A stretch of 64,000 bases of DNA from an uncultured Clostridia bacterium (GCA_944354535.1 CALVPY010000003.1:1-64000), one strand, 5' to 3'; positions 38,094 to 48,010 are shown, numbered from the stretch's first letter. A program made the numbers and translations. Notes: a model not told the origin generated them from the sequence alone.

Positions 38094-38854
38094 TTCTTTT
38101 TCTTGGACTGCAGCGTCTTTCTTCGCTGCGCCTCCGTCTGTTCGCGGTGGAGCCGCGCCTCGCGCGCAGCTTCCGCAGCCGCCTTGACGGCCGCCTCGCG
38201 CGCCTCCTGTTCGGCACGCTTGCGCTTATTTGCATAGGCGCCGAGGATATAGAAGACACCGCTCACGACGATGGGCACGAGGATGGTGGGAATGGTCCAG
38301 AAATAGGAAAGGCTCCCGGGAGTGAACACGAAGTTCCTCAGCCAGGTGATGGGAACGACGGCGCACCCCGCGAGCAGGACGAACGCCAGGATGACGCGGC
38401 TGCCCGCCGGTTCCGTGCCCTCGAGCGCCCCCGAAAGGATGCCGAGGATGAGGACGGGAAGGCCGAGGAGCGCGCCGATAAAAAACCCCTTCCAGGGGCG
38501 GTACTCCCGTTCGAGATGATGATCGAAGGAGGCGGGGATGCCATCTTCCCGCTCCCGCTTGCGGAGGAGCTGCCCGGTAAGGAAGGTATCGTAATGGGTG
38601 CTCCCGAAATGGAAGAGGAGATGGGCATTGAAAAAGATGCCGCCCGCGATACAGATGACGCCGAGCACGATCTCCAGCCAATCGAGCTCGACCAGCTGAG
38701 ACGCCAACAGCAAGAGCCCCATGAAAAAATACATGAGCGCCGGGGTCATCACCCGCCGCCAGCCCTCCAGCTGCGTGCGCCAGAAGAGCTGCCAGCCGTT
38801 GGGATGCGCGTAATCGGTGCGTTTTTTGGGTTTTTTGGGTGCTTCGTTGAGCAT
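38090..38854 (-). CDS. polytopic membrane protein of unknown function
   Basis: A 254-residue protein with five predicted membrane segments (about 38-54, 59-80, 122-143, 152-170, 186-206) and a charged, Ala/Glu/Arg/Lys-rich C-terminal tail (208-254) that should be helical and cytoplasmic. No family motif recognised. The ATG at 38854 is followed by a lysine-rich N-terminus; the longer frame upstream is rejected. It overlaps rsmD by four bases and so belongs to the same run of genes. Confidence 0.7.
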   Translation of the reverse strand: MLNEAPKKPKKRTDYAHPNGWQLFWRTQLEGWRRVMTPALMYFFMGLLLLASQLVELDWLEIVLGVICIAGGIFFNAHLLFHFGSTHYDTFLTGQLLRKREREDGIPASFDHHLEREYRPWKGFFIGALLGLPVLILGILSGALEGTEPAGSRVILAFVLLAGCAVVPITWLRNFVFTPGSLSYFWTIPTILVPIVVSGVFYILGAYANKRKRAEQEAREAAVKAAAEAAREARLHREQTEAQRRKTLQSKKKK

Positions 38855-38929
38855 GGTTCCCTCCGTATGGACCGCTGCCGTACAGCGGCTCTCTTTATTA
38901 TACGCGCAAGTGCGCGCGCTGTCAAGCAT

Positions 38930-39457
38930 TCACAAAAAGCGCGTGACGCCGAGTTCGGTGACAACTGCGTGAAGGGGCATATCCGTCTCCTCGCGGGGCA
39001 GCCCCTCCACGGCCTGTCCTGCATAAGAAAGCCCCACGCGCAGCACGTCGGGATGCAGGGCAAAGTACCTGTCGTAGTACCCTCCTCCGTAGCCGAGGCG
39101 ATACCCCTCCCCGTCCCATGCAAGCAGCGGCGTGAGTGCGATGCGGCAGGTCTCCTCCTCTCCCCCTTTTGGCTGCAAAATGCCGTATGCGCCCGCTTCG
39201 AGGGGCTCCCGATAGCGCACGGAACGCATGACGCCCCCTTCGATAAGGGGTACGCACACCCTCTTTCCGCGCGCAAGGAGGGAACGGACGAGCCCCTCCG
39301 TCGCGGCTTCCGAACCGAAGGAAAGATAGACAAAGAAGCTCTCCTCTGCCCCGAAGGCGGAAAGCACGTTTTCTTCGATCAGCTTGTCCTTTTCGGGGCT
39401 TTTGAGCCCCGCACGCACTTCTTTCATGCGCGCTCTTATCATTTTCTTTTCATCCAT
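38930..39457 (-). CDS. 5-formyltetrahydrofolate cyclo-ligase
   Basis: ATP-dependent salvage of 5-formyl-THF to 5,10-methenyl-THF. The 175-residue protein keeps the family signature GYGGGYYDRY and the N-terminal lysine/arginine-rich ATP-binding region. The start at 39457 lies within the 3' end of the racemase gene (8-base overlap). No ribosomal partner genes are nearby. Confidence 0.9.
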   Translation of the reverse strand: MDEKKMIRARMKEVRAGLKSPEKDKLIEENVLSAFGAEESFFVYLSFGSEAATEGLVRSLLARGKRVCVPLIEGGVMRSVRYREPLEAGAYGILQPKGGEEETCRIALTPLLAWDGEGYRLGYGGGYYDRYFALHPDVLRVGLSYAGQAVEGLPREETDMPLHAVVTELGVTRFL

Positions 39458-40439
39458 ATCTCTTCTCCGCCCCCTGCAGAACGCGCAGAAGGGCCTCATA
39501 TTCCGTTGTCCCGTGGGCGCGGGCATATCCCGTGACATTGCAAAGGACGAGCTTCTGCGCCCCGACCTTCGCCCTGCCTCCGCGCACGCAGGCGTCCATG
39601 CAGAGCGTTTCGCCGAAGAGCCCGCCCGTGCGGAAGAAACCGTCGCCGTAGCCAAGCCGCAGCGTGTGAAAACACTTCTCTTCCCCCGCGCGCCCGTAAC
39701 CCGCGCCGTCACCGACGCGCGTACAGGTATGAGAAACGGGCGCATAGATGCGGGCGGCAGGAGACAGCGGGAGCGCGCCCTCAAAGCCCGCGGGCGCATA
39801 TCCGTACAGCCCGATGCCCGGCCGCACGGCGTCCAAACAGTACTCCCTTCCTGCCAGAATGCCGCCCGTCGCCGCAAGATGGCGCACGGCGCCGGGGAAG
39901 ACAGAACGCACCCCGTTTGCCGCCCTTTGAAAGAGGGCGAGCTGGCTCTTTCGCACGGCCTCCTCGTGCGGCGCCCAAAGGTGGGAATAGACGCCCGTAA
40001 GGCAAGCCCCGAGCGCCCTTGCCCGCCGCGCCATACGCCCCGCCCCCGCGGGAGAAACGCCGTAGCGGTTCATTCCCGTGTTGACGGCAAGATGAAAGGG
40101 AACGCCCGCCTCCGCCGCGAGCAGGAGGGAGCGGGGGGAAGAGACGGTCGCGGTAAGGCCGTATGCCCGAAGGCGCAGGGCGTCCTCTCTGTCGAGAGGC
40201 GGGGCAAAGACTAAGACGGGCGCGCGGATGCCCGCGATGCGAAGGGCCGCGCCCTCTTTGACGGTCGCCGTGCAAAAGCCCGAGGCGATATCTCCGAGGG
40301 CGTGGGCGATATGTTCCGCGCCGTGGCCGTAACCGTCGTCCTTGACGACGGCATAAAGCGCCGTATTTGCCTTTTTTACAAGGAGACGCGCGTTCTTCCG
40401 GATGCGTCCGAGCGATATTTCCGCCACTACTTGCTGCAT
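39450..40439 (-). CDS. alr: alanine racemase, short form
   Basis: PLP enzyme making D-alanine for peptidoglycan. PLP lysine is Lys33 in VVKDDGYGHG (usually VKANAYGHG). Other family marks are NTGMNRYG, RPGIGLYGY, the catalytic-tyrosine region GAGYGR and CMD. At 329 residues it is about 40-50 shorter than usual; the loss is in the C-terminal beta domain after CMD, where the residual TTEYEALLRVL resembles the normal end. The ATG at 40439 is followed by the normal N-terminus. Activity is likely but the trimmed domain is unusual. Confidence 0.85.
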   Translation of the reverse strand: MQQVVAEISLGRIRKNARLLVKKANTALYAVVKDDGYGHGAEHIAHALGDIASGFCTATVKEGAALRIAGIRAPVLVFAPPLDREDALRLRAYGLTATVSSPRSLLLAAEAGVPFHLAVNTGMNRYGVSPAGAGRMARRARALGACLTGVYSHLWAPHEEAVRKSQLALFQRAANGVRSVFPGAVRHLAATGGILAGREYCLDAVRPGIGLYGYAPAGFEGALPLSPAARIYAPVSHTCTRVGDGAGYGRAGEEKCFHTLRLGYGDGFFRTGGLFGETLCMDACVRGGRAKVGAQKLVLCNVTGYARAHGTTEYEALLRVLQGAEKRYG

Positions 40440-40494
40440 ACTTCCATTGTATGCAGAACGAGGCAGAGGGAGCGCAATTGCAGCCCCATCCACG

Positions 40495-40680
40495 CGAGAG
40501 GCGGCGCGTTATCCGAGGCTTACCTCGGCAACATGACGGAAGGAGTTCTGGCAGGAAAAAGAGAACTGCCGTTTTCGGAAACGAACCTACTAAAATCAAG
40601 GCGACTCCCTCAGTCGCCTTCGGCGACAGCTCCCCCATGGGAGGAGCCAAGAAGATCATCGCTCCCCTGCTTCTAAAATG
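40495..40680 (-). repeat. inverted-orientation repeat remnants
   Basis: On the minus strand a GGCTCCTCCCATGGGGGAGC hairpin, then GTCGCCGAAGGCGAC between GAGCT and TGAGGGAGTCGCC (about 40595-40645). This is the variable-stem module in opposite orientation to the copies in the first 28 kb. A further CGAGGCTTACCTCG stem lies at about 40513-40526. No gene between 40440 and 40903. Confidence 0.65.
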
Positions 40681-40812
40681 AAATCCCGCGAGGAGGGTCT
40701 TACTTCCTCTACAATCACTTCCGCGAGCAAAACCACGCTTTTGCGCTGCGGGACCCAATTTGTACCCGCAGGGCATAAATGCCATACTTGGCACTTACTG
40801 TATCATAAGGAC

Positions 40813-40839
40813 AAAAAAGCGGGCGGCCGAAACCGCCCG
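40813..40839 (-). terminator. terminator of the dgt-dnaG-rpoD operon
   Basis: Minus-strand stem CGGGCGG/CCGCCCG (40839-40833 with 40826-40820) followed by CTTTTTTG, about 65 bases past the zinc-ribbon gene. Confidence 0.85.
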
Positions 40840-40903
40840 TTAAATCAACCGACCTCACCCCTCACGGCATTTGTTTTGCGAAGCAAAAGAAATGCGTGAA
40901 CTT

Positions 40904-41602
40904 TTATTCTTTGTATATAAACCTGCGGCAGTGCTCGCATTCGATGACGTTGCCGCCCTCGAGCGCGCTCTGCTGGGCGATCGCGAAGTCCATGCCGCAG
41001 ATGCACCGCCCATTCGTCAACGGCACGATGACGGGGAAGATGCGGTCTTTGCGCTTGGCTTTATAGCGGGCGAGGATATCGGCGGGGATATTCTTGCCGA
41101 TCGCATCGAGGCGGTCGCCTATCGCCTTGACCTCCGCCGCGCGGGATGCCTTGACCTCCTTGAACTTTTCGTTATATTCCTTATACTGTTTCTGCATGGA
41201 GATGGTCTGCTTCTTCATGCGCTGATATTCTTCCGAAGCATTCTCGATCTCGGAGACGAGCTTGTTGAGCTCATTTTTGAGCGAGCGGAGCTGATCGGAG
41301 AGCGTCTGCACCTTCTTTTTATAAAATGCGACGTCTCCGCCCGCCTCGATCATCTCGTCGATCTCGGCGTATTCCGAGATCGCCTTGTTGAGCTCCTGAT
41401 AGTTGTGCGTGAGACGGATCGCCATCTCCTTGAGTTCGCGGGCGCGGGCGTCCATCGCTTCGAGCTTTTCCGCCGCCGTCTCCATGAACTTCTTGGCCTG
41501 GACGTACTTCTTGCGTTCGTCGCTCCCCGCGATCTCCTGCTCGATCTTGCGGAGTTCCGCATCCACCTTCTGATATTCGAGTAATTCCTTCGAAACTGCC
41601 AT
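40904..41602 (-). CDS. coiled-coil protein with C-terminal zinc ribbon (DUF164 type)
   Basis: A 232-residue protein: a long antiparallel coiled coil (about 5-165, heptad-rich, charged) and a C4 zinc ribbon at the C-terminus with CICG and CEHC pairs. This is the CT398/DUF164 layout, repeatedly found beside Nif3-like genes. Molecular role unsettled; nucleic-acid or secretion-related roles have been suggested for homologues. It is 33 bases downstream of the Nif3 gene and followed by a terminator. Confidence 0.85.
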   Translation of the reverse strand: MAVSKELLEYQKVDAELRKIEQEIAGSDERKKYVQAKKFMETAAEKLEAMDARARELKEMAIRLTHNYQELNKAISEYAEIDEMIEAGGDVAFYKKKVQTLSDQLRSLKNELNKLVSEIENASEEYQRMKKQTISMQKQYKEYNEKFKEVKASRAAEVKAIGDRLDAIGKNIPADILARYKAKRKDRIFPVIVPLTNGRCICGMDFAIAQQSALEGGNVIECEHCRRFIYKE

Positions 41603-41635
41603 TTTCTGCTCCTTTCCCTGCCCGAAGGCAGGCGA

Positions 41636-42412
41636 TTATAATAGACGCGCGTCCTCAAAGAACGCACATTCGATCCTGAAACTGCGCTTCACGCGCTCGA
41701 AAAAGCGCTTGAAACCGTAATTTTCCGCCGCGTAGTGGGTGAGGAGCAGCACGTTCATGCCGCCCTCTATTGCCATTGCGACGAGATGATGCTTGGGATC
41801 GGACGAAACGAAGGTATCCGCCCCCTCTTGAAGAGCGAAAGAAACGCTCTTTTCGTCCATGCCCGCGCCGCAGAAGCTTGCGACCCGTTTGACGGGCCGT
41901 TCGCCGTAAACGACGAGCCGCTCCGTTCGGAACGTCTCCTTGACGCGCGCCGCATATCGTTCGAGCGGCGCTTCTTCCACCTCGAAGACGCGCCCGTACG
42001 CGCCGCCCTCCAACCGTTCATACAGTGCAAGGGCCTGTTCCCCGCCGAGGCCGTACATGAGGCTCTCGTCGATGCCGCCCGCCGCCATATCGAGATTGAG
42101 ATGGGCGGAAAGGACGGAGATGCCCTCTCTTGCCGCCGAGAGGACGTTTGCCCCCGCGCCTTCCGGCGTCAGGTTTTTGAGGGGCGCGTAGATGGCGGGA
42201 TGATGGGTGACGATGAGTTCCGCCCCAAGCTCCTTCGCTTTTTTTACGGCGGCCGCCGAAAGGTCGAGAGAAAAGAGCGCTCTTTTCACTTCCCGCCCGC
42301 AGTCGACGAGCAGCCCGCTGTTGTCGTATGCGCCGAACGCTTCGCAGTACGCCCTGCTCAAAGAGAAAGGCGCGATCGCGTCGACAAGTTCATATATCTC
42401 CTTCGATCGCAT
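41636..42412 (-). CDS. Nif3-like dinuclear metal centre protein
   Basis: A 258-residue NIF3/YqfO/YbgI-family protein. The N-terminal metal-binding motifs are VTHHPAIY (His pair about 69-70) and SAHLNLD; the C-terminal LLLTHYAAEN supplies the last ligands. It lacks the PII-like insert of some YqfO homologues. It overlaps trmK by 23 bases. GTP cyclohydrolase-like activity has been proposed for the family but is not established. Confidence 0.9.
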   Translation of the reverse strand: MRSKEIYELVDAIAPFSLSRAYCEAFGAYDNSGLLVDCGREVKRALFSLDLSAAAVKKAKELGAELIVTHHPAIYAPLKNLTPEGAGANVLSAAREGISVLSAHLNLDMAAGGIDESLMYGLGGEQALALYERLEGGAYGRVFEVEEAPLERYAARVKETFRTERLVVYGERPVKRVASFCGAGMDEKSVSFALQEGADTFVSSDPKHHLVAMAIEGGMNVLLLTHYAAENYGFKRFFERVKRSFRIECAFFEDARLL

Positions 42413-43058
42413 CGAGGATCACCTCCAGATCGTATCGTTTCCGCCGAAGCTCCTCGCGGCTCTCCCTGCCCATGTCGGGAGACAAGAGGTGCTCGCCGAG
42501 TTTTCTCCTCTCCTCTTTGACCCACCTCAAAAAGGCGGGAGAGGGAGAGAGCAGATTGTCCCTGCCGAAGCGCAGTTCCCATTCGGTATAGCCGTCCGCG
42601 CCGCCTTCGGAAGAGGGCGCCTCACCTGCGATGAGGTCGTAAAACTTGCCATCCTCGAAGGTATAGTCGAGGGTGATGGAGCAGCCCCTTCCGATCAGGA
42701 ACCGCCGCACCTTTTCGCTGTTCTTCATGGGCTGTAAGACGAACTTTTTCGGGAGATACCCGCGCTCCAAGATGCGCACGATCTCCTCCCCTCCCATGCC
42801 TGCGATGAGGACGAGATCGCACTCTTTGACGCCGTCCAGCCCGTCCGCGACGACGGGGATGCAGCGGCCTTCCTCCACCTCACGGCGAAGGAGCGTGCGC
42901 GCCTTCTGGAGGCTCCCCGCGCTGATATCCGAGATATAGGCGAGGCGGCAGCGGCCGTTTTTCAGCATATACTGCGTGCAGTAGCCGTGATCGCAGCCGA
43001 TGTCGGCAAACACGTCCGCTTCGGGAAGATGGGAGCAGATGATGTCGATGCGGCTCAT
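42390..43058 (-). CDS. trmK: tRNA (adenine22-N1)-methyltransferase
   Basis: Methylates A22 in the D-loop of tRNAs. The 222-residue protein has the Rossmann SAM motif ADIGCDHGYC (18-27), the AGMGGEEIV loop and a C-terminal coiled extension, all typical of TrmK (YqfN). It follows rpoD without a gap and precedes nif3, the standard Bacillota order. Confidence 0.95.
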   Translation of the reverse strand: MSRIDIICSHLPEADVFADIGCDHGYCTQYMLKNGRCRLAYISDISAGSLQKARTLLRREVEEGRCIPVVADGLDGVKECDLVLIAGMGGEEIVRILERGYLPKKFVLQPMKNSEKVRRFLIGRGCSITLDYTFEDGKFYDLIAGEAPSSEGGADGYTEWELRFGRDNLLSPSPAFLRWVKEERRKLGEHLLSPDMGRESREELRRKRYDLEVILDAIEGDI

Positions 43059-44162
43059 TTACTCCAAAAAGTCCTTGAGCTTGCGGCTGCGGCTGGGATG
43101 ACGGAGCTTGCGCAGCGCCTTCGCCTCGATCTGGCGGATGCGCTCACGGGTGACGTTGAATTCCTTGCCCACTTCTTCGAGAGTGCGCGGCTTGCCGTCG
43201 TCGATGCCGTAGCGAAGGCGCAGCACCTTCTCTTCGCGGGGGGTGAGCGTGTCGAGCACGCTTAAAAGCTGCTCCTTGAGCATGATGAAGGAGACGGAGT
43301 CGCTGGGCGTCTGCGTCTTGTCGTCCTCGATGAAGTCGCCGAGATGCGAATCTTCCTCCTCGCCGATGGGCGTTTCGAGCGAGACGGGATCTTGGGCGAT
43401 CTTCTGGATCTCCCTGACGCGCGCGACTTCCACCCCCATGGCGTCGGCGATCTCTTCGGGCGTGGGCTCGCGGCCGTTCTCCTGCAAGAGGATGCGCGAA
43501 ACGCGGGTGAGCTTGTTGATGGTCTCCACCATATGCACGGGGATGCGGATGGTGCGCGCCTGATCGGCAATGGCGCGGGTGATGGACTGACGGATCCACC
43601 ACGTCGCGTACGTCGAGAACTTGAACCCCTTCTGATAGTCGAATTTTTCCACCGCCTTCATGAGGCCGAGGTTGCCTTCCTGGATGAGATCGAGAAAGAG
43701 CATCCCGCGCCCCACATAGCGCTTGGCGATGGAGACGACGAGGCGCAGATTGGCCTCCGAGAGGCGCTTTTTCGCCGCCTCGTCCCCTTCCTGCATCCTG
43801 CGGGCGAGGTCGATCTCCTCGTCGCCCGAAAGGAGGGGCACTCTGCCGATGTCCTTTAAGTACATCTTGACGGGATCGTCAAGGCCGATGTCCGAGAGCG
43901 CCTGTTCGAAGAGCTCTTTATCCCGCTCGTCCTCGTCAAAGATCTGGATGCCCGCCTCGGGCAATGCCTTGTAGATCTTCTCGATCTGATTGGGGCCGAG
44001 ATCGTATTTTTCGAGGACGTCGCAGAGCGCATTCGTCGAAATGCTGCCCTTCATCTTATAGGCGGAGACGAGCCCGTCGATGACCTCCCCGACCCTCTGA
44101 TCGGCCCTCTGTTCCGCGGCCTCGGCCGCAGTCAGCTGCGTTGTCTGTTCGGTTTCTGCCAT
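43059..44162 (-). CDS. rpoD: primary sigma factor RpoD (SigA)
   Basis: Housekeeping sigma factor. The 367-residue protein has a short region 1.1, region 1.2/2 with the -10 recognition and melting stretch ([19 protein letters not shown] to YATWWIRQ, about 130-195), region 3, and region 4.2 [19 protein letters not shown] recognising TTGACA. The promoters annotated in this window fit its specificity. GGAGG precedes the ATG at 44162; 86 bases separate it from dnaG, room for a sub-operon promoter although none stands out. Confidence 0.97.
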   Translation of the reverse strand: MAETEQTTQLTAAEAAEQRADQRVGEVIDGLVSAYKMKGSISTNALCDVLEKYDLGPNQIEKIYKALPEAGIQIFDEDERDKELFEQALSDIGLDDPVKMYLKDIGRVPLLSGDEEIDLARRMQEGDEAAKKRLSEANLRLVVSIAKRYVGRGMLFLDLIQEGNLGLMKAVEKFDYQKGFKFSTYATWWIRQSITRAIADQARTIRIPVHMVETINKLTRVSRILLQENGREPTPEEIADAMGVEVARVREIQKIAQDPVSLETPIGEEEDSHLGDFIEDDKTQTPSDSVSFIMLKEQLLSVLDTLTPREEKVLRLRYGIDDGKPRTLEEVGKEFNVTRERIRQIEAKALRKLRHPSRSRKLKDFLE

Positions 44163-44248
44163 ATGTTTTCCTCCGTGTCCCGCTGCGGAATATTTCCGCA
44201 AGGGAGTCCTTTGAGTTGTCGGATGATGATTCGGGGCTTCGGATCCCG

Positions 44249-46018
44249 CTATCGGAGCGAACCGAGCCTCTTTGTCAGTTGATTGAGGCGGGAGAGGATC
44301 TCCCGCTTTTCCTCGGAGCTTGCCGCAGCGTCGTAGCGCGAACGGTAGGCCGCGATCTCCATGCGGATGCCGCGCTCCTTCAGAAGGCGCAGGCTGTCGA
44401 AAAAGTAACGTTCGGCGCGCTCCCCGTCGAGATTGTCGCCGAGGTCGAGGTCGAGCACTTCGGAAAGCTCCCCCTCCGCGCTCATCTCGTCGAAAAGCCC
44501 GCTCGGGCGGATATGCCCCTCCTTTCTCCCCCGCTCGATGAAGTCTGCGATCGCGGTGAGTTCCTCGCTCGAAAACCGGATGCCCGAAAGATCGCAGTCT
44601 TTTGCATAGGGTTTGGAGAAGAGACAGGCGGCGAGGACAAAGCGTTCCGCCTTCCTGTCCCCCGCGGCGCCGTCCTCCTTGCGGGAGGGCTCGCTCTCCC
44701 GGGGAGCGGCGGGCTTTGGCGACGCTTCGAGGTCGCGCTGCAAGGCGCCGATGCTCACGTCCGCCTCCTCCGAGATGCGCTTTATAAGCTGCTCGCGTTC
44801 GGTGGCGCTCTCCGCCTCCCGCACGATCTGAAGGGCGTCGCGCACATAGTCGCGCCGATCGTCCGAACGGGAAAGGTCGTACTTCGACTTTGCCGCATGG
44901 ATACGGAAATCGATGAGCGGCATCGCATGGTCGAGGCAGGCTTGGTACGCCGCAGCGCCCTGCTTTTGGATGACGTCGTCGGGGTCGAGCCCGTCGGGGA
45001 GGGGCACGACGCGCACTTTGAGCCCTTCCTGCTTCATGATGTCGAGCCCGCGAAGATTAGCCTTCTGCCCAGCGAAGTCGCCGTCGTAGCTGATGAAGAC
45101 GTCGTCCGCATACCGCTTGCAAAGGCGCGCCTGGTCTTTGGTGAGCGAGGTGCCCATGCTCGCGACGACGTTGGGGAAACCTGCCTGCGCGAGCGAGATG
45201 GCGTCCATATAGCCTTCGACCATGATGAGCGAGTTGAGCCCGCCCGCACGGCGCAGCTTCTTGACCTGATTGAGATTGAAGAGGGTGCGGCTCTTGTTGA
45301 AGAGCACCGTCTCACGCGTGTTTTTATACTTGGCGCGGTCGGACTTTTCAAGGAGGCGCCCGCCGAAAGCGATGACCTCGTCCATCTGATCGATGATGGG
45401 GACGATGAGCCTGCCGCCGAGCGAATCGAAAATGCGGCCGTTCGTCTCTGAACAGGCGCCGCTTTCGAGGCACTCCTCCCGCGTGTAGCCGCGGTCCAGA
45501 AGAAATTCGGGGAGCGAACTAAAATCGAGCGAAGCGCCGAGGCCGAACTTTTTCATGATCGTGGGCGAGAGCCCCCTCTTTGCGGTGTATTCAAGATGCG
45601 CCTGCGCCCGCCCCGAGTAGAGGTTGGAAAGATAAAACCGCGCCGTATCGCGCATGAGAAGATGCAGCCTGTCGAGCTTTTTCTTGCGGCGGGCGGACTC
45701 CTCCGCAGCCCTGTCGTCGTAGGCGGGAACTTCCAGCCCCGCACGCGCCGCCAGGATTTCGACGGCCTGCCTGAAATCGACGTTTTCGTAATTCTTGATA
45801 AACCCGATGACGTCGCCCGAAACGCCGCAGCCGAAACAATGATAGTAGCGGTCGGCGGCGTTCACCGCAAAGGAAGGCGTCTTTTCATGATGAAAGGGGC
45901 AGCACGCCCAATAGGTGTATCCCCTGCGCTCGAGCTTGATATAGGAGCCGATCACATCGACGATATCGTTCTTCGCCTTGAGCTGCTCCATGAATTCGGG
46001 AGGAAAGATCATCTTCAT
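44249..46018 (-). CDS. dnaG: DNA primase
   Basis: Makes RNA primers at the replication fork. The 589 residues comprise the N-terminal CHC2 zinc finger (Cys40, His43, Cys61, Cys64 in [12 protein letters not shown] and HCFGCG), the Toprim catalytic core ([20 protein letters not shown]) and a C-terminal helicase-interaction domain. Its start overlaps the dgt stop by four bases. Confidence 0.96.
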   Translation of the reverse strand: MKMIFPPEFMEQLKAKNDIVDVIGSYIKLERRGYTYWACCPFHHEKTPSFAVNAADRYYHCFGCGVSGDVIGFIKNYENVDFRQAVEILAARAGLEVPAYDDRAAEESARRKKKLDRLHLLMRDTARFYLSNLYSGRAQAHLEYTAKRGLSPTIMKKFGLGASLDFSSLPEFLLDRGYTREECLESGACSETNGRIFDSLGGRLIVPIIDQMDEVIAFGGRLLEKSDRAKYKNTRETVLFNKSRTLFNLNQVKKLRRAGGLNSLIMVEGYMDAISLAQAGFPNVVASMGTSLTKDQARLCKRYADDVFISYDGDFAGQKANLRGLDIMKQEGLKVRVVPLPDGLDPDDVIQKQGAAAYQACLDHAMPLIDFRIHAAKSKYDLSRSDDRRDYVRDALQIVREAESATEREQLIKRISEEADVSIGALQRDLEASPKPAAPRESEPSRKEDGAAGDRKAERFVLAACLFSKPYAKDCDLSGIRFSSEELTAIADFIERGRKEGHIRPSGLFDEMSAEGELSEVLDLDLGDNLDGERAERYFFDSLRLLKERGIRMEIAAYRSRYDAAASSEEKREILSRLNQLTKRLGSLR

Positions 46019-47007
46019 ACGCTGCCCTCCCGCGGCACGAACAGCCGCTTGAATGTGACGATCGCGTAGCGGTCGGTCATGGACGAAAGATAGTCGGAGA
46101 CTGCCCGCTCAACGCCGTCGCGCTCGGCAAGCGCTGTATAGACGGACGGCATTTCAGAAGAATGTTTTACAAAATATTCAAAAAGTGCGGTGAGCATCCG
46201 CTCGGCGCTCTCCTGGATGAGCTTGTTGGCGCGCTCGTAGACGTGCTCGAACATGAAGGCGCGGAGCTCGTCCAAAGCCGCCTGCTTCTCCTCGCTCATG
46301 CGCACATAGGGCTTGCCGTAAGATTCTTCGTAAATATCGAGGACGGCGGTGTTGATGCGCTGAGAGGTATCCCGCCCGAAGATGCGCGTCGCGCTCTTGG
46401 GGAGCTCGTCGGGCGAAAGAAAGCCCGCGCGCACCGAATCTTCGATGTCGTGGTTGATATAGGCGATGCGGTCGGCAAGCGAGACGACCTTTCCCTCGAG
46501 CGTCGCGGGGCTGCCGCTCTTCGTGTGATTGAGAATGCCGTCCCTCACCTCGAAAGTGAGATTGAGCCCCCTCCCGTCCTTTTCGAGGATATCGACGACG
46601 CGGAGAGACTGCTCGCTGTGGCGGAAGCCGCCGCTCGTGAGGCGATTCAAAACGCGCTCCCCCACATGCCCGAAGGGCGTGTGGCCGAGATCGTGCCCGA
46701 GCGCAATGGCCTCCGCAAGATCTTCGTTGAGGGCAAGGCACCTTGCGGCGGAACGGGCGATCTGAGAAACGTCGAGCGTGTGCGTAAGACGGGACATATA
46801 GTGGTCGCCGTCGGGCGCGTAAAAGACCTGCGTTTTGTTTTTCAAACGCAGGAACGCTTTGGAATAGATGATCCTGTCGCGATCCCTCTGAAAGTCGGTG
46901 CGCATGGGGCAGGGCGACTCTTCGCGCGCCCTTCCGCGGCTTTTTTCGGACTTTTGCGCATAGGGAGAGAGGAACAGGGCTTCTTTTTCGTACGTCTTCT
47001 CTTTCAT
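46015..47007 (-). CDS. dgt: dGTPase-like HD phosphohydrolase
   Basis: Removes triphosphate from deoxynucleotides (dGTP/dNTP triphosphohydrolase family), controlling dNTP pools. The 330-residue protein has the HD-domain ligands in RLTHTLDV (His76), GHDLGHTPFGH (His105-Asp106, His109, His114) and ADRIAYINHD. The start at 47007 (MKEKTYE) is chosen over an upstream in-frame codon in the AT-rich spacer. First gene of the operon containing dnaG and rpoD, linking nucleotide pool control and replication. Confidence 0.92.
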   Translation of the reverse strand: MKEKTYEKEALFLSPYAQKSEKSRGRAREESPCPMRTDFQRDRDRIIYSKAFLRLKNKTQVFYAPDGDHYMSRLTHTLDVSQIARSAARCLALNEDLAEAIALGHDLGHTPFGHVGERVLNRLTSGGFRHSEQSLRVVDILEKDGRGLNLTFEVRDGILNHTKSGSPATLEGKVVSLADRIAYINHDIEDSVRAGFLSPDELPKSATRIFGRDTSQRINTAVLDIYEESYGKPYVRMSEEKQAALDELRAFMFEHVYERANKLIQESAERMLTALFEYFVKHSSEMPSVYTALAERDGVERAVSDYLSSMTDRYAIVTFKRLFVPREGSV

Positions 47008-47091
47008 TGCCGTAAATCTAATAATTATTACGACAAAACGAGGCAAAAGTCCTCTTTTTTACGGAAAATTTTAGCAAAAACAGGAGAATCC

Positions 47092-47207
47092 CTAATACTA
47101 TGTCAGGCATAGTATTATTTATTATGCGTGACATAGTATTGCATTTTGAGTGAAATAGTACTGCATTTGACGTAAATAATACGCATTATGTCAGGCATAG
47201 TACTATG
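47092..47207. repeat. AT-rich array of ATAGTAYT repeats upstream of dgt
   Basis: Four direct ATAGTAYT cores at 47109, 47133, 47155 and 47197, each in a wider match resembling TGWCAGGCATAGTATT. The first also forms a perfect dyad AATACTATG-N5-CATAGTATT (47093-47117 region). Spacings of 24, 22 and 42 bases are close to multiples of two helical turns. The island is strikingly AT-rich for this genome and lies 90-200 bases upstream of dgt. Confidence 0.7.
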
Positions 47208-47214
47208 TAAAAGC

Positions 47215-47253
47215 ATAAAAACTGCGGTCGCGCTTATGTTTTGCGCGACCGCA
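47215..47253 (-). terminator. terminator of the aro operon
   Basis: Perfect 11-bp stem (47223-47233 with 47243-47253). On the minus strand it is followed by AGTTTTTATG, about 40 bases past the SDR stop. Confidence 0.9.
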
Positions 47254-47291
47254 TCTCATTCGTCTCAAATATCAGGTTTTTTCGTGGGTTT

Positions 47292-48005
47292 TCAGATGTG
47301 CGCTCCCCCATTGACCCCGAGGATCTGCCCCGTAATGTACGGTTCGCTCCCCAGGAAGAGAATGGCGCGCGCGACCTCGGCGGGATCGCCCATCCTGCCC
47401 GCGGGGATGCCCTCTTCCATCGCACGCAGCTCCTCGTTTGTGAAGCGCGCGTTCATCGCAGTATCGATGACGCCCGGCGCCACGCAGTTGACGGTGATCT
47501 TAGACGGCGCAAGCTCCTTTGCAAGCGCCTTGGTAAAAGAAATGACCGCCCCTTTGGATGCGGAGTACGCGCTCTCGCAGCTTCCGCCCGTCTCCCCCCA
47601 GATGGAGGACACGTTGACGATCGCACCGCCCTCGCCGACGTGCAGCATCTTCTTTACGGCATGTTTGCAGCAGAGGAACACGCCGCCCGCGTTGACGCGC
47701 ATCACGCGTTCCCACTCGGAAAGGCTGATGTCCTGCACCTGCGCAAATGAAGCGACGCCCGCATTGCAGACGAGGAGATCGATGCGCTCCATCCCCTCGA
47801 TGAGCTCTTTCACGGCATTCTCGTCTGTTACATCCGCCTTCAGAAAGAGGACACATGGGAGCGCTTCCCGCGCGCGCGCCGCATCCTCCCCTTCCCGGGA
47901 GTACGTCGCCGTTACAAGATAGCCCGCACTTTGCAAAAGCGCGGCAGTCGCAAAGCCGATGCCGCGCGTCCCGCCCGTCACGAGCGCATATTTTTGATTT
48001 TTCAT
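47292..48005 (-). CDS. short-chain dehydrogenase, FabG-like
   Basis: A 237-residue classical SDR: cofactor loop TGGTRGIG (about 10-17), NAG (about 80), catalytic Ser and YSASK, and the C-terminal NPG-type segment as CVAPGVIDT. It resembles 3-oxoacyl-ACP reductases but is not in a fatty-acid cluster. It is the last gene of the shikimate operon, 5 bases after aroK. A role in fatty acid synthesis, or as an additional dehydrogenase, cannot be decided. Confidence 0.85.
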   Translation of the reverse strand: MKNQKYALVTGGTRGIGFATAALLQSAGYLVTATYSREGEDAARAREALPCVLFLKADVTDENAVKELIEGMERIDLLVCNAGVASFAQVQDISLSEWERVMRVNAGGVFLCCKHAVKKMLHVGEGGAIVNVSSIWGETGGSCESAYSASKGAVISFTKALAKELAPSKITVNCVAPGVIDTAMNARFTNEELRAMEEGIPAGRMGDPAEVARAILFLGSEPYITGQILGVNGGAHI

Positions 48006-48010
48006 GATAT

